Under the pieces are notes generated by a model. That model had not been told where the DNA came from. It did not search any database and saw nothing but the letters and a program-made list of their open reading frames with translations. The position numbers were made by a program, and so were the translations under genes. Shown here piece by piece: positions 1-5,575 of a stretch of DNA of 5,575 nucleotides (position 1 is its first letter; every line of letters begins with the position of its first letter). This DNA comes from Facklamia sp964471435 (GTDB taxonomy: Bacteria > Bacillota > Bacilli > Lactobacillales > Aerococcaceae). Location: the NCBI GenBank assembly GCA_964471435.1, contig CAYYGA010000084.1, positions 1-5,575 on the forward strand, in the 5' to 3' direction.

Positions 1-204
1 TTCATTGCGGTCCCCTTAGCCCAACTGATTGCTATGCATCTTTACCGCATTTTAAGCCCGCGTCCTATTTATGTCATTCTCTCTTTAGGATTTATTGTAC
101 TTTTCATGGCGCTTTTCATTTACTACACTTTCGCTAGACCAGAAGTTCCTTTGTTTATACCGCCAAGTGAACAGGAAGGTTATACAAGATTAATTTTGGG
201 ATAA
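1..204 (+). CDS. C-terminal end of an integral membrane protein (family uncertain)
   Basis: An open frame runs from the first base to a TAA at 202-204, giving the last 67 residues of a protein whose start is outside the window. The visible part has a short hydrophobic stretch (residues 1-13), a basic turn (HLYRILSPRP, residues 13-22) and one long hydrophobic segment (about residues 23-44), which looks like the final transmembrane helix. A proline-rich polar tail of about 23 residues follows. The pattern of helix, basic LSPR-like turn and last helix resembles the end of TauE/SafE-type anion exporters, but this is only an impression and other polytopic permeases would fit. The gene converges on the histidine operon and probably shares the terminator at 364-430. 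It shows no link to histidine synthesis. I am fairly sure it is coding and unsure of its function. Confidence 0.65.
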   Translation, partial: FIAVPLAQLIAMHLYRILSPRPIYVILSLGFIVLFMALFIYYTFARPEVPLFIPPSEQEGYTRLILG

Positions 205-280
205 AATGGCAGCTAACTTTAAGTTTCTTGGGGCGAGAGATCCAGCTGGCGGCGATGAGGGATCAGTTTAAGAGTTTCCT

Positions 281-305
281 GGACTTCGTCTATAAAACGA
301 AGTCC
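281..305. other. 9-bp perfect hairpin in the convergent intergenic region
   Basis: GGACTTCGT (281-289) and ACGAAGTCC (297-305) are perfect inverted repeats around a 7-nt loop, with a possible extra T-G pair at 280/306. On neither strand is the stem followed by a T-tract, so it is not a canonical intrinsic terminator. It lies 77 nt after the stop codon of the plus-strand gene. It could be a 3' stability or pausing structure for that transcript, or a decayed terminator. The stem is clear; the role is inferred. Confidence 0.5.
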
Positions 306-363
306 GTCTAACTAGTTATTTCCCCCTCAACCATTTTAATAATTCACAGAAAAAAAGCACAGT

Positions 364-430
364 AAAAAAGACTCACTTATAGTTACTTTTCCTTCTTAAT
401 GGTCAAATAAAACAAGTGAGTCTCTTTTTT
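364..430. terminator. Bidirectional intrinsic terminator of the his operon
   Basis: A 10-bp perfect inverted repeat, AGACTCACTT at 369-378 and AAGTGAGTCT at 414-423, is flanked by an A-tract (364-369) on the left and a T-tract (425-430) on the right. On the minus strand the stem is followed by about five U, five bases beyond the end of hisK. On the plus strand it is followed by C and then six U, so it can also stop the converging membrane-protein gene. The A and T tracts can pair and lengthen the stem if the C at 424 bulges. The loop is 35 nt (379-413), much longer than usual for such terminators. Confidence 0.8.
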
Positions 431-434
431 ATAA

Positions 435-1238
435 TTACCTATTAGCTAACTCCATTTTTAAACGAGCGACAGGATAGGAATAAAGTTCTTGCTTCTGATA
501 TTGAGCAACTGCTGTAACACCGAACTGTTCCAATAGTTGAATAGAATCAAGGAAATTCACAAAATGCTCATCTGCTTTATGCGCATCCGATCCTAATGAA
601 AAAATCTTCCCTCCCACTGATTGGTAGCGCGGTATGGCCCACTCATATAGATCTTTGTTATTGTATTTCCACAAGCTTTTACTATTAAGTTCAAATGCTA
701 GACCTTGTTGTGCGCATTTTTCAAATATTCGCATCAATTTACCTTCATAAGGACCCAATTCATCAGCGGTTAATTGATGAATTCTAAAACCATAATCAAA
801 ATGGGTCATAATTTGACAATTTTCCATCTGATCCAATGCTTCTAACAGCTGATTTAAATAATTATTGATCATCATCTCGGGAGCTTCTCCAGTTGCTTCA
901 TCCATATAATCATACTCAGTATTCTGATGCACACTCAATAGCTTAAGGTCAAAAGGGTAAGGCTCCAGAATTTTTTCCAAACGTTTTTGATGGCTCGGAA
1001 CATAACCTATTTCGACTCCCATCAACAAGTTAACTTGATGTTCATCATTGAAAGTTTGTTGCCAAGTAAGATGTTCTTCAAAATCGGGGATATCATCTTG
1101 ACCGCCATTGGCTGTATTTTCTAAGTCAAGATGTTCGGTAAAGGTTATAAATTCTGTTTTTTCATTTATATAACACTTGGGACTTTCGAAACTATCAAAG
1201 GATAAATGCGAATGCATGTGGGTATCATAAAACTTCAT
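435..1238 (-). CDS. hisK: Histidinol-phosphatase, PHP family
   Basis: This 267-residue protein should hydrolyse L-histidinol phosphate to L-histidinol, the step between HisC and HisD, in the cytosol. It has the metal-binding signature of the PHP (polymerase and histidinol phosphatase) superfamily in order: D5, H7, H9 and H11 near the N-terminus; TEH at 34-36; GVEIG with E76; SVHQ with H104; THFDYG with H146; and GSDAH with D218 and H220. Length and motif order fit the HisJ/HisK type rather than the HAD-type phosphatase fused to HisB in enterobacteria, and the HisB here is indeed monofunctional. The start is set by AAAGGTGG (1243-1250) four bases upstream of the ATG. It is the last gene of the operon, separated from hisIE by 91 nt and followed directly by the terminator. 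The family is certain; the substrate is supported mainly by the operon context. Confidence 0.92.
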   Translation of the reverse strand: MKFYDTHMHSHLSFDSFESPKCYINEKTEFITFTEHLDLENTANGGQDDIPDFEEHLTWQQTFNDEHQVNLLMGVEIGYVPSHQKRLEKILEPYPFDLKLLSVHQNTEYDYMDEATGEAPEMMINNYLNQLLEALDQMENCQIMTHFDYGFRIHQLTADELGPYEGKLMRIFEKCAQQGLAFELNSKSLWKYNNKDLYEWAIPRYQSVGGKIFSLGSDAHKADEHFVNFLDSIQLLEQFGVTAVAQYQKQELYSYPVARLKMELANR

Positions 1239-1242
1239 TATT

Positions 1243-1250
1243 CCACCTTT
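1243..1250 (-). promoter_or_regulatory. Ribosome binding site of hisK
   Basis: The minus strand reads AAAGGTGG followed by AATA and the ATG at 1238. It is needed because hisK is not coupled by overlap to hisIE: the spacer 1239-1329 has no gene and no promoter that I can support. Confidence 0.7.
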
Positions 1251-1329
1251 TCTGTTTGATCTCTGTTAATCTTTTCATCAGTATGCTTTTGCAGCTATCA
1301 GCAGCTGGGAAGCCTTTTGACTCTTCAAC

Positions 1330-1965
1330 TTACCACTTTTTAACGTCAGAGCGAATAGAATAGTCTTGCTTTTTTCCATGTCGGTGCCCTAATTCTTGTT
1401 CAACATCTGCTAAGTTTACTCCTTGAGTTTGTAGAAGCACTAATAAATGGTAAAGTAAGTCACTTGTTTCCGCGATTAATTCTGCTTTATCGTGATTTTT
1501 AGCAGCAATTACTACTTCAGTCATCTCTTCCCCATTTTTCTTTAAAATTTTATCTAACCCTGAATCCATCAAATATTTAGTATAAGAACCTTCTTGGGGA
1601 TGGGCCATTTTTTCCCTAATGGTTGATTCTAAAAGTGCAAGATTAAAATACTCATCGCCAAAGCAGCTTTGACTTCCTTGGTGACAAGTGGGACCAGCCG
1701 GATTGACTAACAGTAGTAAAGTATCGCGGTCACAGTCCAGTTTAATATCGATAACATATTGATAATTATGGCTGCTTTCGCCTTTCTTCCATAGACGACC
1801 TTTGGACCGGGAATAAAACCAGGCTACTTTTTCTTCGATGGTTTTAGTTATAGCTTCTTGATTCATGTAACCAAGCATTAAAACTTGTCCGGTTTGATAA
1901 TGCTGCAAGATAGCAGGCACTAAGCCTTTACTTTTATCAAACAGTACTTCAGAAATATCTATCAT
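1330..1965 (-). CDS. hisIE: Bifunctional phosphoribosyl-AMP cyclohydrolase / phosphoribosyl-ATP pyrophosphatase
   Basis: The 211-residue protein carries the second and third steps of histidine synthesis, PR-ATP to PR-AMP (HisE part) and PR-AMP to ProFAR (HisI part). HisI is residues 1 to about 105: LMLGYMNQEA (29-38), the YSRSKGRLWKKGESS block (51-65), and the metal-binding DCDRD (77-81) with C94-H95 and C101. HisE is about 108-205 and has the MazG-like acidic pairs: EExxE at 146-150 and ExxD at 166-169. Length is normal for the fused form. The ATG overlaps the hisF stop in an ATGA arrangement (4 bp), and a GAAGGGA site lies about 10 nt upstream inside hisF, so translation is probably coupled. 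It stops with TAA at 1330-1332. Residues 144 (N) and 148 (M) differ from the usual V and A of the HisE motif, probably neutral. Confidence 0.95.
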   Translation of the reverse strand: MIDISEVLFDKSKGLVPAILQHYQTGQVLMLGYMNQEAITKTIEEKVAWFYSRSKGRLWKKGESSHNYQYVIDIKLDCDRDTLLLLVNPAGPTCHQGSQSCFGDEYFNLALLESTIREKMAHPQEGSYTKYLMDSGLDKILKKNGEEMTEVVIAAKNHDKAELIAETSDLLYHLLVLLQTQGVNLADVEQELGHRHGKKQDYSIRSDVKKW

Positions 1966-2689
1966 TCTACTTCAATCCCTTCTGCAGTTAATTTTTCTTT
2001 TAATTGGGAGATCAGTACGGTCCCTTGATGGAAAATAGAAGCAGCTAATCCAGCTTCTACTTTAGTCTGTTTAAACAATTGAATAAAATCATCGATAGAA
2101 CCAGCCCCACCACTGGCTATTAAGGGAATTGAAACAGCATGGGAAACTAATTGTAATGCCTTTAAATCAAAGCCGTTTTTTACGCCATCGTGATGAATTG
2201 AAGTAATCAAAAGAGATCCTGCCCCTCTTTTTTCAGCTTCCCTAGACCAGTCTGTTAAAGTATAGTTTTCTTTTTGTTTACCGCCTTGGGTATAAATAAA
2301 ATAATCTTTAGCCTCAGAATCATAAGCAGTGTCAATGGCGATTGTTAACCGTGAAGAACCAAATTTTTGACTGATTTGGTTCATTAATTCCGGCTTTCGT
2401 ACAGCAGCCGAAGCAATAGAAACTTTACTGGCGCCCGCATTTAAAACAGCTTCAGCATCAACTAAAGTTTGGATACCTCCCCCGNNNNNNNNNNGATGGT
2501 CTCCAACATTAAAGCGTGCTGGTCTTGCGAACGGGTGATATCTAAAAAGACTAATTCATCCGCGCCTTGGTCACTATAATACTTAGCTAATTCGATGGGA
2601 CTCCCCATATCTTTTAAGTTAACAAAATTAATTCCTTTAACGACTCGACCTGCTTTAATATCAAGACAGGGTATAATTTTACGCTTCAT
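1962..2689 (-). CDS. hisF: Imidazole glycerol phosphate synthase cyclase subunit (split by an assembly gap)
   Basis: HisF uses PRFAR and ammonia to make imidazole glycerol phosphate and AICAR, with ammonia normally supplied by HisH. The start is ATG at 2689 (MKRKIIPCLDIKAGRVVKG), preceded by GGGAAGGG 10 nt upstream, and it overlaps the end of hisA by 11 bp. Sixty-five codons run to 2495, then ten N, then an in-frame 173-codon second part from GGGI to the TGA at 1962-1964. Homologues have 13 residues between these parts, so the intact protein should be about 251 residues, the normal length. The gap leaves the halves in different frames, which is an artefact. Numbering assumes 251 residues. Catalytic D10 and D129 are present, as is D177 (T. 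maritima D176). Unusual are K4, S97, A102, S168, H175 and V179 at positions that in T. maritima are R5, D98, N103, E167, D174 and T178. No hisH is seen in the window. Confidence 0.93.
2485..2494. other. Run of ten undetermined bases inside hisF
   Basis: Ten N interrupt hisF between the codons for LETI (ending at 2495) and GGGI (starting at 2483). Including the known C at 2484, the record offers 11 nt where homologues need 39 nt (13 codons, ending in a valine that C2484 would fit). The run therefore looks like a fixed-length scaffold placeholder standing for about 38 bases, not a true measure of missing sequence. Confidence 0.85.
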
Positions 2690-3392
2690 ATGTAGACAGC
2701 CCTTCCCAAAATGCATCTGTATTGGCTGCTTTACCGACTATTGCTTCTTGTATTCCAGCTGCTTCTAAGTGGTTTAAATCTTCTTGCCCTCTCACGCCGC
2801 CACTAGCTACTACTAAATGGCGCGTAGCTTTTTGTAGAGCGGCCGTTCTTTCTACATTGGGACCACTTTCCATACCATCTTTAGCGATATCCGTGTAAAT
2901 GATACCGGCTAAATTAAGGTCTTCTATTTCTTTAATATATTCGTCGATTTGGCGTCCACTCGCTTGGGTCCAGCCATTAATGTAAATTTCTTCTTCTTTT
3001 GCATCAATGCCGACATAAATTCGCCCTGGGTATAAAGTAACCATTTCTTTTAACCAAGGCAGATCGATAATGGCGCGAGTGCCTAAAATGAAATAATCGA
3101 TTCCTAACTCATCATAAGTTTCTAGACTTTCTCTATCTCTCAGTCCCCCTCCTATTTCTAAAGGTAGTGAGGTTCTTTTTTTCAATTCACCGATCAAAGA
3201 AGTTTCCATCGTTTTTTGTTGTTTCGCTCCAATTAAATCTACTATATGAATCCTAACCACTTGCGGATAACCAGCGTAAAAAGCGAGGGCTTCTTCAGGT
3301 GTACGGGGCATCTTTTGTTTAAGCTGGTAATCCCCTTGTTGTAAACGGACGCTCTGGCCATCAATTAAATCAATTGCTGGTATAATTTTCAT
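2679..3392 (-). CDS. hisA: ProFAR isomerase (phosphoribosylformimino-AICAR-P isomerase)
   Basis: HisA is a 237-residue (beta/alpha)8 barrel that converts ProFAR to PRFAR by an Amadori rearrangement, feeding HisF. Visible motifs in order: MKIIPAIDLIDG with catalytic D8; RIHIVDL (47-53); IGGGL (80-84), a phosphate-binding loop; ILGTRA (102-107); YVGID with the second catalytic acid D130; TDIAKDG (167-173); and ASGGV (196-200), the other phosphate loop. Length is typical. The ATG at 3392 has a perfect AGGAGGT seven bases upstream, a site formed partly by the hisB stop codon. The end, ...TATGAAGCGTAA, contains the hisF start, so the two genes overlap by 11 bp. hisH, which usually precedes hisA, is not between hisB and hisA. 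Confidence 0.96.
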   Translation of the reverse strand: MKIIPAIDLIDGQSVRLQQGDYQLKQKMPRTPEEALAFYAGYPQVVRIHIVDLIGAKQQKTMETSLIGELKKRTSLPLEIGGGLRDRESLETYDELGIDYFILGTRAIIDLPWLKEMVTLYPGRIYVGIDAKEEEIYINGWTQASGRQIDEYIKEIEDLNLAGIIYTDIAKDGMESGPNVERTAALQKATRHLVVASGGVRGQEDLNHLEAAGIQEAIVGKAANTDAFWEGLSTYEA

Positions 3393-3399
3393 TATTTTT

Positions 3400-3406
3400 A
3401 CCTCCT
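3400..3406 (-). promoter_or_regulatory. Ribosome binding site of hisA, overlapping the hisB stop
   Basis: The minus strand reads TAGGAGGT: the TAG (3405-3407) ends hisB and the AGGAGGT (3400-3406) is the hisA Shine-Dalgarno site, seven bases from its ATG. A ribosome ending hisB sits on the hisA initiation site, which implies coupled translation. Confidence 0.85.
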
Positions 3407-3983
3407 AAGCAATAAGTCCTTTAGACGAAGGAATGCCACCATCAGTTTCTTGTAAAGCGGTCTTTAAAGCACGAGCAAAAGCTTTGAAAACAGCTTCAAT
3501 CTCATGGTGGGTGTTCCCCTTTTTCAATAAATCAATGTGTAAAGTCATGCGGGCATTCATGGCGATTGCATTAAAGAATTCTTCCACTAGTTCGGTGTCG
3601 AATTCGCCGACAGTGGCTTTGGAAAAGTTTGCCTGCATATTAAGGTGGGGACGGCCGGATAAATCTAAAACGACGCGGGCCAAGCTTTCATCCATAGGCA
3701 GATACATCATGCCATAGCGCTGGTAACTCGATTGGCTTTTATATAAATCACGGATGGCTTCACCTAAGATGATGCCGATGTCTTCTACAGTGTGATGGCC
3801 ATCCACCTTTAAATCCCCTAGGGCTTCGACCTTTAAAAATAAACCCGAATGAAAGCTGAATAAGGTCAGCATATGGTCAAAAAAGCCGATGCCGGTATTA
3901 ATTTGAGAATATTGAGATAATTTTTCTTGGCTTAAGCTTAATTTGATTTTAGTTTCGAGAGTATTACGTTCTTTTTCAATCAT
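3405..3983 (-). CDS. hisB: Imidazoleglycerol-phosphate dehydratase (monofunctional)
   Basis: HisB dehydrates imidazole glycerol phosphate to imidazole acetol phosphate using a di-manganese centre in a large oligomer. The 192-residue length is that of the single-domain dehydratase, with no fused HAD phosphatase. Metal and active-site motifs are present: GFFDHML (33-39); DGHHTVED (61-68) with H63, H64 and E67; PMDES near residue 89; FFNAIAMNA near 137-145; and NTHHEIEA (157-164) with H159, H160 and E163. The C-terminus has the usual GGIPSSKG tail. The ATG at 3983 lies one base after the hisC stop, with AAAGGA (3991-3996) seven bases upstream inside hisC. It ends in TAG within the hisA ribosome binding site. 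Confidence 0.96.
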   Translation of the reverse strand: MIEKERNTLETKIKLSLSQEKLSQYSQINTGIGFFDHMLTLFSFHSGLFLKVEALGDLKVDGHHTVEDIGIILGEAIRDLYKSQSSYQRYGMMYLPMDESLARVVLDLSGRPHLNMQANFSKATVGEFDTELVEEFFNAIAMNARMTLHIDLLKKGNTHHEIEAVFKAFARALKTALQETDGGIPSSKGLIA

Positions 3984-3984
3984 G

Positions 3985-4959
3985 TTAGTGTCCTTTCTGC
4001 CAGGCTTGCAAAGCTTCTTTAAGTTGAGGATATGCTTGATGTTGGATAATCGAGTAGCGTACTACTTCTTCCATTCCCGCCAGTTGGTAGAATCTTCCTT
4101 GAAAGCCTTGTTGGCGTAAGTGATTTCCTAACTGAAGGGCTTGGGGTCCATAGGTAAAAATAAAATTGCTGGCTGTGGGTTTAAAAAATATGATGGATTT
4201 AAAAGCATCAAGTAATAAATCACGGCTAGTCAGTTGATAAGTTTTAAACTTCTCCACTCGCTGGCTATCTTCTAAAAATTGGGTAGCTAAATTTAAGGCT
4301 AAACTATTGACCGGATAAGGATGATTGATTTTGGTTAAGTCCTTAAATGTTTGCCCGCTAGCTTTCAAAATACCGATCCGTAATCCTGCCATGCCATAGA
4401 TTTTACTCATGGTACGTAAAATTATAACGTGATCGCCTTTAGGACGTGAATAATCTGAGCCGAACTCGATATAAGCTTCATCAATTACGAAATAGCCCTT
4501 GATCCTTTCCATCGCATCCGCGATTGTTTGTAAAAACAATGCTTCAAATTGTCGTCCAGTTGGGTTATGCGGATTGGATAAAATAAAAAGTTGCGGTTTA
4601 ATTTCATCAATTGTTTGAAGGATATCCTTTAAATCAAAGTTAAAGCCTTGATCCGCTTTGACAAAGTGCATCTCTACTCCAATTTGGTCAGCATATTCTT
4701 GATACATCACAAAATCGGGAGCTAAACTTAAGACACCGCCTTGACCATAAACAATCATCAATTTTTGCAGCCATTCGTCTGAACCATTGGCTAATTCCAT
4801 TTCTTTTGGCAACCAACCAGATAGTTGAGCATAATTTTCTTTAAAGCGCACAATTTCTTGAAAAGGATAGTTGTGTTCATTGGTTTGCTGAAGAGCCATT
4901 TTATAATCATCGGACGTAAAAGGTGAGATTGGGCTGGTGTTGCGGTCCATGCTAATCAT
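3985..4959 (-). CDS. hisC: Histidinol-phosphate aminotransferase, short form
   Basis: HisC is a PLP enzyme moving an amino group from glutamate to imidazole acetol phosphate. From ATG 4959 it has 324 residues. Fold-type I motifs: N7 in DRNTSP, matching the NENP region; NYP (30-32); NGSDEWL (58-64); NPHNPTG (129-135) with the PLP-contacting N132; DEAY (160-163) with D160 and Y163; SKIYGMAGLRIG (185-196) with Schiff-base K186 and R194; and R301 in VRYSI for the substrate carboxylate or phosphate. Most HisC proteins are about 350-360 residues and carry some 20-25 residues before the NENP region, so this one lacks that N-terminal arm. I chose 4959 because AGGAG lies seven bases upstream and the start overlaps the hisD stop by 8 bp. 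The ATG at 4950 is possible but 16 nt from that site. An upstream extension to 5025 would run through hisD out of frame and is not credible. Confidence 0.92.
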   Translation of the reverse strand: MISMDRNTSPISPFTSDDYKMALQQTNEHNYPFQEIVRFKENYAQLSGWLPKEMELANGSDEWLQKLMIVYGQGGVLSLAPDFVMYQEYADQIGVEMHFVKADQGFNFDLKDILQTIDEIKPQLFILSNPHNPTGRQFEALFLQTIADAMERIKGYFVIDEAYIEFGSDYSRPKGDHVIILRTMSKIYGMAGLRIGILKASGQTFKDLTKINHPYPVNSLALNLATQFLEDSQRVEKFKTYQLTSRDLLLDAFKSIIFFKPTASNFIFTYGPQALQLGNHLRQQGFQGRFYQLAGMEEVVRYSIIQHQAYPQLKEALQAWQKGH

Positions 4960-5575
4960 TAGCTCTCTCCTCTTTTCGCACCAGCAGTGAGGCTTGGTGA
5001 GCATATAATTGTTCGGTTTGGGCAATTAAGGCCGCCGGTTCAACGAGCTCCTCGTAAGTTTCTTTTGATAAGTTGATAATAGCATGACTGGTCATAAAAT
5101 CATTCACATTTAACCCGTGGCTGAAACGCGCCGTTTTGTCCGTCGGTAACACGTGAGAGGGGCCTGCGATATAATCCCCAATCGCCTCTGGACTGTATTT
5201 CCCTTTAAAAACTGCACCGGCATATTTAATTTTGTCCACAATTTCATCTTGTTGCTGGTGCTGGATCGAAACATGTTCGGCTGCGATTTCATTTAAAACA
5301 GCCATTAAATTCTCGGTTTTGTCGACAATTTGATAGTGGTTGTTAGCTAGAGATTGTTCAATAATCTCCCACCTTGGCTGCTGGGATAGCAATTCTTTCA
5401 CCCGCTGGTCAATTCGGTCAATCACACTTTGTGACTCGGAAAGTAAATAAGTTCTCGCATTTACATCGTGTTCCGCTTGAGCAAAGAGGTCATAGGCAAT
5501 CGCATCAGGTTGGGCTGTGTCATCTACATACAGTAAAATTTCACTAGGACCGGCGATCGAGTCAATTCCTACCTC
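4952..5575 (-). CDS. hisD: Histidinol dehydrogenase, C-terminal half
   Basis: HisD oxidises L-histidinol twice with NAD+ to L-histidine, the last step of the pathway, using a zinc ion. The frame is open from the window edge (5575) to a TAG at 4952-4954, giving 207 residues of a protein that is normally about 430, so the N-terminal half lies outside. Clear family motifs are IAGPSE (fragment residues 7-12), FAQAEHD (31-37) with the zinc ligands Q33 and H36, AAEHVSI with the catalytic Glu-His pair, GDYIAGPSHVLPT with the zinc ligand Asp and a conserved His, TARFSHGLNVNDF, and LYAHQAS near the end with the last zinc ligand His. The first methionine at 5425 is internal and not the start. The gene precedes and overlaps hisC by 8 bp. 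Nothing suggests loss of function in this part. Confidence 0.96.
   Translation of the reverse strand, partial: EVGIDSIAGPSEILLYVDDTAQPDAIAYDLFAQAEHDVNARTYLLSESQSVIDRIDQRVKELLSQQPRWEIIEQSLANNHYQIVDKTENLMAVLNEIAAEHVSIQHQQQDEIVDKIKYAGAVFKGKYSPEAIGDYIAGPSHVLPTDKTARFSHGLNVNDFMTSHAIINLSKETYEELVEPAALIAQTEQLYAHQASLLVRKEERAND
4967..4971 (-). promoter_or_regulatory. Ribosome binding site that fixes the hisC start
   Basis: The minus strand reads AGGAG, seven bases, then ATG at 4959, within the purine-rich tract AAGAGGAGAGAG. The spacing favours the ATG at 4959 over the one at 4950. The site lies inside the last codons of hisD. Confidence 0.75.

Noticed and set aside
239..264. GATCC/GGATC inverted repeat in the convergent intergenic region
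   Set aside because: A 5-bp stem around a 16-nt loop does not extend in either direction and is probably chance.
206..271. A 21-codon plus-strand open frame starting two bases after the membrane-protein stop
   Set aside because: It has no clear Shine-Dalgarno site, no recognisable composition and is short enough to occur by chance.
1292..1307. Short inverted repeat CAGCT/AGCTG between hisIE and hisK
   Set aside because: The stem is only 5 bp and made of self-complementary AGCT units, with no U-tract; too weak to call an attenuator or operator.
2690..2716. Upstream ATG for hisF at 2716
   Set aside because: The nine extra residues (MHFGKGCLH) are not part of the family; the conserved MKRKIIPCLD start at 2689 has a GGGAAGGG site upstream.
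3433..3717. A 94-codon open frame on the plus strand inside hisB
   Set aside because: It is the antisense shadow of the strongly conserved hisB coding sequence, has no family resemblance and no evident ribosome binding site.
4960..5025. Upstream extension of hisC to an earlier ATG at 5025
   Set aside because: It would overlap the conserved C-terminus of hisD by about 70 bases, adds no HisC-like sequence, and the strong ribosome binding site points to 4959.
5110..5292. A 60-codon minus-strand open frame inside hisD
   Set aside because: It is an out-of-frame shadow; the overlapping frame carries unmistakable HisD motifs.

Overview
The window holds the downstream part of a histidine biosynthesis operon on the minus strand, followed by a terminator and the tail of an unrelated plus-strand gene. 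Strong purine-rich Shine-Dalgarno sites, fairly low GC, fused hisIE and a PHP-type histidinol phosphatase (HisK, as in Lactococcus-type operons) point to a low-GC Gram-positive (Bacillota, Bacilli). The gene order hisD-hisC-hisB-hisA-hisF-hisIE and the style of HisF resemble what I recall of staphylococcal operons. The terminal hisK is more like lactic acid bacteria. I cannot name the genus.

Layout, read in the direction of transcription (right to left): hisD, C-terminal half only (5575-4952); hisC (4959-3985); hisB (3983-3405); hisA (3392-2679); hisF (2689-1962), interrupted by ten undetermined bases at 2485-2494; hisIE (1965-1330); a 91-nt spacer; hisK (1238-435); and an inverted repeat with flanking A/T tracts (430-364) that should terminate transcription in both directions. 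The opposite side of that 230-nt convergent intergenic region carries the last 67 codons of a plus-strand membrane protein (1-204). A separate 9-bp hairpin lies at 281-305.

Together the genes cover PRPP/ATP-derived intermediates through to histidine. HisE and HisI convert PR-ATP to ProFAR, HisA isomerises it to PRFAR, and HisF makes imidazole glycerol phosphate (IGP) and AICAR. HisB dehydrates IGP, HisC transaminates, HisK dephosphorylates and HisD oxidises histidinol to histidine. From hisD to hisIE the genes overlap or are spaced by 1-12 nt, so they are one translationally coupled transcript. hisG, hisZ, the rest of hisD and any leader regulation would lie beyond position 5575.

The most interesting point is that hisH, the glutaminase partner of HisF, is absent from its usual place between hisB and hisA. 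The HisF encoded here has also changed several residues that in Thermotoga maritima HisF form the HisH interface and the ammonia-channel gate, while its catalytic aspartates remain. That is a real lead but not proof of a HisH-independent synthase, because hisH could lie elsewhere in the genome. Otherwise this is a conventional biosynthetic operon.
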